This document shows positions 9,230 through 17,734 of a stretch of DNA of 64,000 nt, piece by piece; positions within the stretch are counted from its first letter, which is position 1; each line of letters starts with the position of its first letter. Below the pieces are notes generated by a model. That model was not told the DNA's origin, did not search any database, and saw only the letters and a program-made list of their open reading frames with translations. The DNA lies in assembly GCF_000775995.1 (NCBI RefSeq), contig NZ_CP009227.1, positions 2,586,296 to 2,650,295 of the forward strand, given 5' to 3'. The stretch is from Treponema sp. OMZ 838. GTDB taxonomy: Bacteria > Spirochaetota > Spirochaetia > Treponematales > Treponemataceae. The position numbers were made by a program, and so were the translations under genes.

Positions 9230-12178
9230 GTGTTTCTTAAAAGTCTTGAAATATTCGGATTTAAATCGTTTGCGGATAGGACGCGGATAGAATTTGCGGA
9301 AGGTATTACCGCCTTGCTCGGCCCGAACGGCTGCGGTAAAAGCAATGTCGTCGATGCGATGAAGTGGGTACTGGGTGAGCAGGCGTCAAAAACGCTCCGT
9401 GCGGAGAAGATGGAAGACGTTATCTTTAACGGTACCGAGTCGCGAAAGGCACTCAATGTGGCGGAAGTTACGCTGACTATCAGCAACGAAAACGGATTAT
9501 TAAATCTTGAAGTAAGTGAAATTGCCATAAAGCGCAGGCTCTACCGGTCGGGAGAAAGCGAATATTTTATCAATAATACGCCGGTGCGGCTCAAAGAGCT
9601 GCGGGAGCTTTTTTGGGATACGGGTGTCGGAAAGGCGGCGTATTCAGTCATGGAGCAGGGAAAGATCGACCAAATTCTTTCCAGCAAGCCGGAAGACCGC
9701 CGCTATTTGTTTGAAGAAGCTGCCGGTATTACGCGGTTTAAAGTACGCCGCGCCGAAGCGGAGCGCAAACTGCAAAAGACCGAAGAAAATATGCGTCAAG
9801 TGGAAGGCGTATTGGGAGAGGTACGCCGCTCGTATGACGTTCTAAAGGTGCAAGCGGAAAAGACCGTCAAGCACCGGTCGCTGCGAGATGCCATCTTTGA
9901 ACACGACCTCGATATACAGCTGCTGCGCCTTAAAAAATTCACCGACGACTACGCGCAGCGCGAAGAAAGCATAAAAGAAGCAAAAGCAAAGCGCGACGAC
10001 GTGCAAGCAAAAATCGATTCCATCCATACGATGCTTTCCGAGAACATGGACGAAGTAAACAGCTTGGAAAAGAAGCTCGACGAGCATCAAAAAGAGATTT
10101 ACGGGCTCGCCATCGAAAAACGCGGAAAGGAAAATCAGGCGCGCTTACAGGCGGAGCGGCAAACCGAGCTTAAAACCAAACTCGGTCAGCTGGAGTTGCG
10201 CAAGACAGGGCTTGAAGAGCGTATCGAAAACCTTGAAGAGGACGCCGACGAGCAGGATGCGAAAGTGCACGACTTCCAAAAGAAGGTGCAGGATATTCAG
10301 AAAAACATCGACGACTTTGAAGAAAGCCTCCGGCTCGCCTCGCAGAAGATTACCGACAACGACACCACCCGTATGACGCTGCAGGAACAGATTGAAGAAC
10401 TCGATAAAAAACGAGCCGGTATGGAAGTCGAACTCCGCGCCATCACCGAAGACATCGTTACGGAGCTGGATAAAAACCTTTCCGCAGCAGGCTATTCGGC
10501 GCAGGGACGCAGCAAGCTGGAAAAACAGGTGTTCGACTGCATCAGCCAAATAAAGGTGCTGCTGAACGGCCGTAAGAATATCTTTTCAGACTTTGCCGCG
10601 TTAAGCGATCATACCGAAAAAGGGACCGCGCAGTTTGCTCAAAATGCCGTACAGTCGTTTACGGAACTGCTCGGTTTAACGGAATCGTTGGAAACGTATT
10701 TACAGGAGTACAAAAAATCGTCCGCAAGTTTTATCGACGATTTTTTAGCGCCGGAAGGTATCATCACTCAAAAGCGCAGTATCGACGCTGCAATCGAAGC
10801 CAATCGGAATACGATAGAAGAAAAACGAAAAAACATCGCGGATCTGCACACCGAAAACGAACAGCTCGCGGTCAAAATCAATGAGTACCGGAAAACGCTG
10901 GAAGACCTGCGCATCCATAAAACCAAGATGAAGGCGGAATCCGATGCAGCCGAACAGCAAGCGGCGTTTTTGCGGAAGGAATTGACGGTACAGCAGAACG
11001 CACTCCGAGACCTTGAAAACGAACTGTATACGGAGCAAAAACGCTTTGACGAGATCAAAGAGCAGCTGCTCGAAATCGAAGGGGAAATCGCCTCGATAGA
11101 CCGCAAGGGGCGGCAGCTGACCGAAGCGCTTGAGCAGCTGGAAAAAGAAATCGCCTCCCGCAACAACGAGCTTTCGAGCAACGAAGGAACGCTTAAAACG
11201 CTCAATGCGGAACTTGCCAAGCATAATTCGCTCATCGAAAAATACTACGTCGATACGGCGACCCTCGAAATCGAGATTAAGAACGTCAAAGATAACTTTA
11301 GGGAAACCCATTCGCGCGAATTGATGGAGTTTGAGGAGCGGATGTATAAAATCACCGCTTCTTCCATGGATTTACGAACCGAACTCGCGGAGCTGCGCCG
11401 CCAGCTGAAAGAACTCGGCAGCGTCAACCTGATGGCTCCCGAAGAATTTCAAGAAGTAAAAACCCGATTCGATTTTTTGACCGGACAGATCGGCGACCTC
11501 GATAAAGCCCGATCTGATTTGCAGCGAATTACCGATGAAATAAAGGCGGAGTCTACCGAACTGTTCCTTGTTACCTACAATAAAATCAAGAAGAACTTCC
11601 ACAATATGTTTAGGCGGCTCTTCGGCGGCGGCAGGGCGGAAATCAAACTGACCGATCCAAAGCAGGTACTTGAGTCGGGTATCGAGATTTTCGCGCAGCC
11701 TCCGGGGAAAAAGCTGGAGAATATCAGCCTCTTGTCGGGCGGTGAAAAATCCATGACGGCGGTGGCGCTCCTTTTTGCGACCTACATGGTTAAGCCTTCC
11801 CCGTTCTGCCTCTTGGACGAGATAGATGCAGCGCTGGACGAGCAGAACGTCAGCCGCTTCGTTACGGCTCTATCCGGCTTTGCGAATGTCAGCCAATATA
11901 TCGTCATCACCCATAACAAAAAAACGGTACTCGGCGCAAACACCATGCTCGGTGTTACGATGGAGGAATCCGGCGTCTCCAAACTCATTGCAATCAAATT
12001 GGACAATGATATTGAGTTATTAAAGCAGGAGAAAGCGGAAGAAGATGCCGATACTTTTATAGAAGAGGATGTAGAGCCGGAAGAAGGCATCTACATTCCC
12101 TCACGGCCGCCGAAGCGACGACATACAACTCAGGAGGAACAGCCGGATGAACATCATGGAAACGATTCGGACGCATAA
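9230..12178 (+). CDS. smc: Chromosome segregation protein SMC, short form
   Basis: Head ATPase of the SMC condensin that compacts and segregates the chromosome. Walker A is GPNGCGKSN near residue 33. At the C-terminus are the signature LLSGGEKS and Walker B FCLLDEIDAALDE, with two long coiled coils between. Start set at GTG 9230 (reading MFLKSLEIFGFKSFADRT, the usual SMC N-terminus), with GAGGAG at 9212-9217; an ATG at 9188 lacks a ribosome site. At 982 aa it is nearly 200 aa shorter than most bacterial SMCs. The central segment (~405-510) does not show the usual glycine-rich hinge pattern (see findings). The last 31 bp overlap the next gene, so they are coupled. Confidence 0.93.
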   Translation: MFLKSLEIFGFKSFADRTRIEFAEGITALLGPNGCGKSNVVDAMKWVLGEQASKTLRAEKMEDVIFNGTESRKALNVAEVTLTISNENGLLNLEVSEIAIKRRLYRSGESEYFINNTPVRLKELRELFWDTGVGKAAYSVMEQGKIDQILSSKPEDRRYLFEEAAGITRFKVRRAEAERKLQKTEENMRQVEGVLGEVRRSYDVLKVQAEKTVKHRSLRDAIFEHDLDIQLLRLKKFTDDYAQREESIKEAKAKRDDVQAKIDSIHTMLSENMDEVNSLEKKLDEHQKEIYGLAIEKRGKENQARLQAERQTELKTKLGQLELRKTGLEERIENLEEDADEQDAKVHDFQKKVQDIQKNIDDFEESLRLASQKITDNDTTRMTLQEQIEELDKKRAGMEVELRAITEDIVTELDKNLSAAGYSAQGRSKLEKQVFDCISQIKVLLNGRKNIFSDFAALSDHTEKGTAQFAQNAVQSFTELLGLTESLETYLQEYKKSSASFIDDFLAPEGIITQKRSIDAAIEANRNTIEEKRKNIADLHTENEQLAVKINEYRKTLEDLRIHKTKMKAESDAAEQQAAFLRKELTVQQNALRDLENELYTEQKRFDEIKEQLLEIEGEIASIDRKGRQLTEALEQLEKEIASRNNELSSNEGTLKTLNAELAKHNSLIEKYYVDTATLEIEIKNVKDNFRETHSRELMEFEERMYKITASSMDLRTELAELRRQLKELGSVNLMAPEEFQEVKTRFDFLTGQIGDLDKARSDLQRITDEIKAESTELFLVTYNKIKKNFHNMFRRLFGGGRAEIKLTDPKQVLESGIEIFAQPPGKKLENISLLSGGEKSMTAVALLFATYMVKPSPFCLLDEIDAALDEQNVSRFVTALSGFANVSQYIVITHNKKTVLGANTMLGVTMEESGVSKLIAIKLDNDIELLKQEKAEEDADTFIEEDVEPEEGIYIPSRPPKRRHTTQEEQPDEHHGNDSDA

Positions 12179-12491
12179 GCTCATCGTTCTAGCTTCTGCA
12201 CTCGGTTTACTGATTATCATGTTGATTATTTCCGTGATTATTTTACTAAGCGGAACAAAAAAGCCGAGTGTCGATCCTGATGAAGTAATGATTTCAATCG
12301 ATCCGGTGATTTTTATGCTTCCCGACGAGCCGCTTGAGCTTCCGCCGGTACAATATTCGCGCAAACAAAAGAAAATCTGGACTGATTCGGATTTGCAGTA
12401 TTGGTATACGATTCCCGATGCGGAGCAGATGCAAAAACTGCACGATATAAATGAACGGCAAATGAACAAATTATGGGAGAGTGTTCCGTGA
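12147..12491 (+). CDS. Small single-pass membrane protein, unknown
   Basis: A 114-aa protein with one strong hydrophobic helix at about residues 12-34 followed by a polar, Pro-rich segment, suggesting an inner-membrane anchor with a periplasmic tail. AGGAGG at 12132-12137 precedes the ATG by 9 nt. The start lies inside the 3' end of smc and the stop shares bases with the GTG of the next gene, so all three are probably translationally coupled. I do not recognise a family. Being fixed between smc and a lipoprotein suggests a role in envelope or division, but this is inference from position only. Confidence 0.75.
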   Translation: MNIMETIRTHKLIVLASALGLLIIMLIISVIILLSGTKKPSVDPDEVMISIDPVIFMLPDEPLELPPVQYSRKQKKIWTDSDLQYWYTIPDAEQMQKLHDINERQMNKLWESVP

Positions 12492-14383
12492 AAAAATCGA
12501 TCTATCCGCCCTGCCTTATCCTTCTCGTATTACTCCTCGTGCCAGTTACCGCCTGTACGACAAAGACTGCTGCAGAAAAGCCGCAGGATACCCCTTCGTG
12601 GCAGGAACAGCCTGCTGTAGAAGCGGATTCTCACACCGGCAATACGATATCTCCGCAGCCGGCAGCGGTAGACCCCCAGCAGTCAAAACAAGCATCGCAG
12701 CCCGATGCGGTATCGGGTGCGACAATCGATACCGTGTCCGGTGCAACCATATCCCAACGGCAAAAAAGAACACCTGCATCGGAAGCAGTAGGAACCGACA
12801 AAAATATGGCAACCGGCGGCGCAGCCGTATCGAAAAAACAACGTACTCCGGCCGCCCCCGCAGATAAAATAGCCGGTCAAAAGAACACTACCGCAGATAA
12901 AACCGCCGCGAAAGTACAGAGCGAACCAACGGTAGCAGCAGTTGCACAGCATTCCAAACAGGACAGCAGCGAGACAGTTGTACAAAACGATGAAGGAAAC
13001 AGCGGCAAGACAACCGCACAGAATCCGACAGCGGCTGCCTCCCCTGCCCTTGCTGCCGCTGATACGTCTGTCCCTACAAAGACCGCCGGTGAGGCAGAGC
13101 CTACTGCAGCAGCCGGTGAGCTGAAATCGGCCGCTTCCGCTTCCAATCCCGACACTGCCGCCGCTGATGAACCGGCACAGCCCGCAGCGGCAGCTATCGC
13201 TAAAGCCGTCGAGAGTCCGGCACCGCCCGCAGCGACGGCAGATACAGCCGCCGAGCAGATTCCGACAGCTCCGTCCACCGGCGAACCGGTACCGCTTGCA
13301 GCCGCAGCAGATACTTCCGATACGCCCGCCCCTTCTGCAAAGCAGAACGTACCGGCGTACGAAACAACGCTTGCGGATCTCATCACAGCTTTTGAAAAAC
13401 AGGGCGGTACACACGGCTACGAACCTCCGCCTACCTTTCAGGAAGAGATGCGCGACTTTTTTTCTCCGCAGATATTCACCGTTGCGCTTTCAAAAGAACC
13501 GGAAACCGAACAAAAACCCAAAGTATCCCGCATGGTAGCAGTCGAAGAAAAGCAGCGGCTGGAACTCACCTATCCGGGGCACGGATGGGTCTATGTCGGT
13601 GAGCAGACATCCCAACCGGGATTAAAATATGAGCAGCGTAAACTGCAAGACAACACTTCGATTTTTATGTTTACGGCGGAGAAAAAAGGCGATTATGTAC
13701 TGCATTTCTCCTATTTTGATGTATTTACCAACGATTTTGTCACTGATGCGGTAGCCGTATCCGTCAGCGCCGCCCGTTCAACCGCAGCGAAATCAACGGT
13801 AAAAGCACCGGACTACCAAAACGAAGCGGATGCGGCAGAAACACAAGCCCAAAAAAATACGAAAGAAACCGCTTCCCAACCGTCAAGCAATTCGACCGCA
13901 AACACCGGAACCGGCACGACAACACACACGGCACAAGCTGCCTCTGAAGCTCCGCAAACAGCAGGCAGCGGTTCTCAAAGCAAAAATTCGGAGCAGGTCA
14001 TAGCTGCCGGAACACCGGAAGCCGCATCCCCGGTTATGGGGAATACCGGCAGTATAACCGCACAGAACTCCGCAGCAGCGGACGCAGAAGCACCGCTCAG
14101 TTCCGATCAATTGCTCGAAAAGGCGCGTACGGCAATCGCAGAAGCGGATGCAGGCACCGCCTTAACATATCTGGATAATTTCTTTACCACCGCGGAAGAG
14201 AAATTGGATGAAGGCTGGTTTTTAAAAGGACGCGCGTATGAATTAAACGGTTCCATGCGCAATATCAGACTCGCCCTCGACGCATACAGAACGCTCACAG
14301 AGAGCTTTCCGCAGAGTAAGTATTGGGCGGAAGCGGATGCACGGATACGGTATATCACCGGTTTTTATATCAATATCCGATAA
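12488..14383 (+). CDS. Low-complexity lipoprotein with C-terminal TPR-like domain
   Basis: Start is GTG 12488, sharing GTGA with the previous stop, with GGGAGA just upstream; an ATG at 12473 is less well placed. Residues ~1-22 form a signal peptide with hydrophobic core LILLVLLLVP and lipobox VTAC, so the mature protein is probably lipid-anchored. About residues 25-290 are Ala/Thr/Pro/Gln-rich low complexity with short repeats (SGATI twice). Residues ~290-430 form a folded domain with a YPGHGWVYVGE strand and FTAEKKGDYVLHFSYFD, resembling an Ig-like module. A second low-complexity stretch leads to ~100 C-terminal residues of TPR-like helices (LLEKARTAIAEAD..., RAYELNGS). Such layouts occur in spirochaetal envelope proteins; function unknown. 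Confidence 0.8.
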   Translation: MKKSIYPPCLILLVLLLVPVTACTTKTAAEKPQDTPSWQEQPAVEADSHTGNTISPQPAAVDPQQSKQASQPDAVSGATIDTVSGATISQRQKRTPASEAVGTDKNMATGGAAVSKKQRTPAAPADKIAGQKNTTADKTAAKVQSEPTVAAVAQHSKQDSSETVVQNDEGNSGKTTAQNPTAAASPALAAADTSVPTKTAGEAEPTAAAGELKSAASASNPDTAAADEPAQPAAAAIAKAVESPAPPAATADTAAEQIPTAPSTGEPVPLAAAADTSDTPAPSAKQNVPAYETTLADLITAFEKQGGTHGYEPPPTFQEEMRDFFSPQIFTVALSKEPETEQKPKVSRMVAVEEKQRLELTYPGHGWVYVGEQTSQPGLKYEQRKLQDNTSIFMFTAEKKGDYVLHFSYFDVFTNDFVTDAVAVSVSAARSTAAKSTVKAPDYQNEADAAETQAQKNTKETASQPSSNSTANTGTGTTTHTAQAASEAPQTAGSGSQSKNSEQVIAAGTPEAASPVMGNTGSITAQNSAAADAEAPLSSDQLLEKARTAIAEADAGTALTYLDNFFTTAEEKLDEGWFLKGRAYELNGSMRNIRLALDAYRTLTESFPQSKYWAEADARIRYITGFYINIR

Positions 14384-14588
14384 GGCAGATGGCGAAAAGT
14401 AACCACTTTTCAGATATTCCCATCGGACATATCACGGTAAAATGCATGGAGAAATGAATGAACATATCGTTTTATATTAAAAACAAAAATTAAACCTACC
14501 CTTGAGTAAATTATCTATCTATGGCAGTATTGTCGCATTCCAGTGTCGGCTAATCCGGCGCACGATGAATGATTTTCAGTTATGTTAT

Positions 14589-14606
14589 GCTCCGATGAGG
14601 CGGAGC
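14589..14606 (+). promoter_or_regulatory. Small hairpin upstream of the DbpA-domain gene
   Basis: GCTCCG (14589-14594) and CGGAGC (14601-14606) form a 6-bp GC stem with a 6-nt loop, 9 nt before the ribosome site AGAGGAG. It could modulate translation of the RNA-binding protein that follows. The remainder of the 244-bp gap from 14384 holds no gene that I can see. Confidence 0.35.
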
Positions 14607-14627
14607 TAAGTTGAAGAGGAGAATATT

Positions 14628-15227
14628 GTGGTAAAACAGACACCCGCATTAAATGAAGAACAAATCACCGCATTTCTTAAAGAAGTAGTAGAAACCGTTA
14701 AGACGGAAGAAGATCCCGATGTTCTTAACGCTTATCGTAAGATTTTTAGAAAGAACGTACCCTTTACACTGCGTTCTTACATTGCCGCCTATCTAATCAA
14801 AGAATTTGAAGGTTCATCCTTCCCCCGCTCGAAACCGTATAGCCGGCGTCCGAATCCCCGCTTCGGCGATCGTTCACGGGGATATGTTTCCGACCGCCCG
14901 CCGGTAGAACGCCCGATGCTCGATCCGTCTGAATCGGTAAGTATCTTTATGAGCATCGGTAGAAGCCGCCGTGTGTTTCCCCGTGATATTATTACGCTGC
15001 TCATCCAAAATGCGGATATAAGCCGCGAACGAATCGGCGATATCCGTATTCTCGACAATTACTCATTCGTGCAGGTTATGAATGAAGATGCGGATAAGAT
15101 AATCGAGAAGCTCAATGATTTTCCGTACCGCGGTAAAAATATTTCCGTAAGCTATTCCCGTAAACCGGAAGCGGAAGAGATCATTACCGAAACCGTTATC
15201 GAAACAACCGGAAGCGATGCGGAATAA
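14628..15227 (+). CDS. Free-standing DbpA-type RNA-binding domain protein
   Basis: A 199-aa protein starting at GTG 14628 with AGAGGAG 6 nt upstream. The C-terminal ~75 residues (SVSIFMSIGRSRRV... to NISVSYSRKP) match the DbpA/CsdA RNA-binding domain, an RRM-like fold that DEAD-box helicases use to hold 23S rRNA hairpins. Here no helicase core is attached. The N-terminal ~65 residues are helical (LNEEQITAFLKEVVETVK), and the linker is Arg/Pro/Ser-rich (RPNPRFGDRSRGY), a pattern seen in RNA chaperones. It ends directly against the LptC-like gene (TAA then ATG with no gap). Probable role: RNA chaperone or ribosome assembly, inferred from the domain alone. Confidence 0.8.
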   Translation: MVKQTPALNEEQITAFLKEVVETVKTEEDPDVLNAYRKIFRKNVPFTLRSYIAAYLIKEFEGSSFPRSKPYSRRPNPRFGDRSRGYVSDRPPVERPMLDPSESVSIFMSIGRSRRVFPRDIITLLIQNADISRERIGDIRILDNYSFVQVMNEDADKIIEKLNDFPYRGKNISVSYSRKPEAEEIITETVIETTGSDAE

Positions 15228-15784
15228 ATGAAGCTGTGGCCTGTCCTTATTATCTTTATCTACACAGCGTGCTCGTTTAATTATCAGGAACTGCCTGAAC
15301 AAACGGCGCCTCAACCTGATATGATATTTACAAACGTTACATTAAAACGATACGAGAATGCGATCGTCGATTTAAGCGTGTATGCGCAAGAGCTCGAAAT
15401 GTATGATGAGGAAAAAATTTGGGCGGGCAAGCATATCAGTTTTGTCCAGTATGATAACAAAACACAAAAAGAGTCTATGAAGGGGCAAACCGGTATTTTA
15501 TACATCGATGAAAAAGCTGAAGAGTACTCGCTTGGCGAAACGGTATCCTTTCAGCTGATTGAAGATGATTTTTCTATCCGAAGCCCCGCCCTTATATGGA
15601 AAAAAAAGAAAACCTCTTATCGGCGCCTGCTGATGAAACGGTAACGATTACTCAAAAAGAGGAAGTTACCGTCGAAGGCAAAAGCTTTGTCGCAAATACC
15701 GCTGCAAAAGAATTTGCCTTTAACGAAGGCACTACAGGAACCATCTTGATAAAAGAAAAAGTACATACACAGGTGTCCGATTGA
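15228..15784 (+). CDS. LptC-like lipoprotein, split by a -1 frameshift at an A8 run
   Basis: Two overlapping frames together make one LptC/LptA-bridge-type protein. The first (15228-15644) has a short signal with lipobox YTAC, then VTLKRYENAIVDLSVYAQEL, an Asp-Glu-rich AEHYE-like segment and LGETVSFQLIEDDF, the usual LptC beta-jellyroll order. It breaks at TGGAAAAAAAAG (A8 at 15600-15607). The family continuation (ENLLSAPADETVTI, VEGKSFVANTAAKEF) is read in the -1 frame and ends at 15784. LptC proteins pass lipid from an inner-membrane ABC exporter into the periplasmic bridge. The run contains the heptamer A AAA AAG in phase, so programmed slippage, phase variation, mutation or an assembly error are all possible. 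No lptA, lptB, lptF or lptG gene is nearby. Confidence 0.75.
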
Positions 15785-15990
15785 TATGGAGTATCCTGTC
15801 TTAAAGATTTATTTCCATCGTTTTTAATCCCCACAATACTAAAACAGTACATTTTTTCTTAACATTTTCATAAAAACAGCAATTTTTTCCTCAAATCTTT
15901 AGCCGAATTGCTGCTTATGCCCTATATATCCTTTAAGAAACTGCAACCATCGTGTTTTTTATGAGACGGTCGCAGGATGAGGAGCTGAGC

Positions 15991-17721
15991 ATGACTATTA
16001 TGAGTTTTGCCTCCTTCGGCTATGAAGGGGAGATTATCAAGGTTGAAGCGGATTTGCGGCGCGGACTGCCGATTATCGATATTGTCGGACTGCCGGGTTC
16101 CGCAGTGAAGGAGGCGCGGGAACGGATGCGCGCTGCTATCGGTAATTCTGATTTGCCTTTCCCGCAAGAACGGATACTGATTAATTTAAGCCCTGCCGAC
16201 CAGAAAAAAGAAGGCAGCGGGTTTGACCTACCGATTGCCCTTGCCGTATTGCAGGCAGAGTGTGCGCTCGATATGCCGGTTATGGTCATCGGAGAGCTGG
16301 AACTATCGGGGAGGGTACGGCCGGTTCGGGGTGTATTAGGAGCTTTGATTTCGGGATCTGCCGCCGGAATCGAGTACTTTATCGTACCGAAAGAAAATGA
16401 AGCGGAAGCCCGTATCCAGCAAGGCGTACGCATATTCGGTGTTGAAACGTTGCGGGAAGCTTTGGAATGCCTCTATGCGATTGAAGCGGAGCTGCGTGTG
16501 GAAAACAATAGCGAATCAAACGGCGGCGACAAAAACAGCGGCGCACCGGCACGGGAAGCTATCGGACACACAGGCAACTCGATTTCCACAGCCGCTTCAT
16601 GGTCGGAACCGAGTCAAGCGGATGCCGCGGCAAATACGGGTACGGGCGGCTTTTTTGAGGAGGTGTACGGGCAAGGCGAGCTGATACGGGCATTGCATAT
16701 TGCGGCGGCAGGCGGGCACAGCGTGCTCGCCTACGGGCCGCCCGGCTGCGGTAAAACGCTTTCAATGCAGCGCTTTGCCAGCTTACTACCCGACCTAGAC
16801 CCGAAAACAGCGGAAGAAGTTACCCATATCTATAGCATCGCAGGTCTTTTACCGAGTATGCGCGGTCATGATGTGCGGATTAAACGCCCGCCGTTTAGAA
16901 TGCCGCATCCGAATGCCAGCCTTGAAGGAATGATCGGAGGCGCGGGAAAGTGTATGCCCGGCGAAATCTCCCTTGCGCACGGCGGAACCCTTTTTTTGGA
17001 CGAAGCCGTACAATTTAAACAAACGGTACTGCAAACGCTCCGTGCGCCGCTGGAGACGGGAACCGTCACTTTGAGCCGTGCCGGCAGGGCAACTACCTTC
17101 CCTGCCCGCTTCCAGCTGCTTATGGCGCTCAACTCATGCCCATGCGGAAATCTCGGCGCAGACGGTAAGGTATGCACGTGTATGCCCGCCGTGGTTGAAC
17201 AATACTGGAAAAAACTGACAGCACCGTTGATTGACCGCATCGACTTGCGGATTCCGGTGTTTCCGACTCAAGCATACGGGCTGCCGGAAAAGCCGTGTTA
17301 CAATACCGCCGATATGCGCAAAAAAATCGCGGCTTCGGATAACATACAAAGAGAACGGTATGCCGCATATATGCGTAAAGGATTAAGCGGCGGAGCGGCG
17401 GCGGGAACACCTGTACACAACAAGACGGTAGACTCCAACCTCGCCGGTACTGCGCAATCGGCAGCACAGCTATCCTACAAAAACGTACATCTAACTCCGT
17501 CAGCCCTGTCGGCATTGTGTCCGCTGACCGGCGAGGCGGAGCGTATTTTTACCCATAATGCCGAAAAAAGAGAACTTTCGGGAAGGGGCAGCCATGCCAT
17601 TTTAAAGATTGCACGTACCATTGCCGACCTCGCACAGGAAGAAGTCATTGCGGCACCGCACATCGAAGAAGCAATCCGTCTCCGCGAATGGAGCTCCTTT
17701 TTACCGTTTTTTATGCACTGA
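15991..17721 (+). CDS. YifB/ComM family Mg-chelatase-like AAA+ ATPase
   Basis: A hexameric-helicase-type AAA+ protein related to ComM, which promotes branch migration of incoming DNA during transformation in other bacteria. The N-terminal domain (TIMSFASFGYEGEIIKVEADL, IVGLPGSAVKEARERM) is the ChlI-like Lon-fold found in this family. Walker A is GPPGCGKTLS near residue 250, and Walker B is GTLFLDEAVQF where most members read LDELPEF. A Cys-rich segment (CPCGNLGADGKVCTC) is typical. Start taken at ATG 15991 because GAGGAG at 15979-15984 fits it; ATG 15952 is in frame but lacks a ribosome site. A linker of ~60 polar residues before Walker A (about 16500-16650) is unusual. It converges with pbpC with a 13-bp gap. 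Confidence 0.88.
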   Translation: MTIMSFASFGYEGEIIKVEADLRRGLPIIDIVGLPGSAVKEARERMRAAIGNSDLPFPQERILINLSPADQKKEGSGFDLPIALAVLQAECALDMPVMVIGELELSGRVRPVRGVLGALISGSAAGIEYFIVPKENEAEARIQQGVRIFGVETLREALECLYAIEAELRVENNSESNGGDKNSGAPAREAIGHTGNSISTAASWSEPSQADAAANTGTGGFFEEVYGQGELIRALHIAAAGGHSVLAYGPPGCGKTLSMQRFASLLPDLDPKTAEEVTHIYSIAGLLPSMRGHDVRIKRPPFRMPHPNASLEGMIGGAGKCMPGEISLAHGGTLFLDEAVQFKQTVLQTLRAPLETGTVTLSRAGRATTFPARFQLLMALNSCPCGNLGADGKVCTCMPAVVEQYWKKLTAPLIDRIDLRIPVFPTQAYGLPEKPCYNTADMRKKIAASDNIQRERYAAYMRKGLSGGAAAGTPVHNKTVDSNLAGTAQSAAQLSYKNVHLTPSALSALCPLTGEAERIFTHNAEKRELSGRGSHAILKIARTIADLAQEEVIAAPHIEEAIRLREWSSFLPFFMH

Positions 17722-17734
17722 AAGGGTGATGAAC

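Noticed and set aside
9842-11602. Several long minus-strand frames inside smc
   Set aside because: Shadow frames of coiled-coil codon usage; the plus-strand SMC has all expected motifs.
12683-13414. A 243-codon Cys/Arg/Gly-rich frame on the minus strand opposite the lipoprotein gene
   Set aside because: It arises from the repetitive Ala/Thr codons of the real plus-strand gene and has no start signal or family match.
14384-14627. A tRNA or other known RNA gene in the gap before the DbpA-domain gene
   Set aside because: Only short stems are present; no cloverleaf, CCA end or TPsiC-like sequence can be seen.
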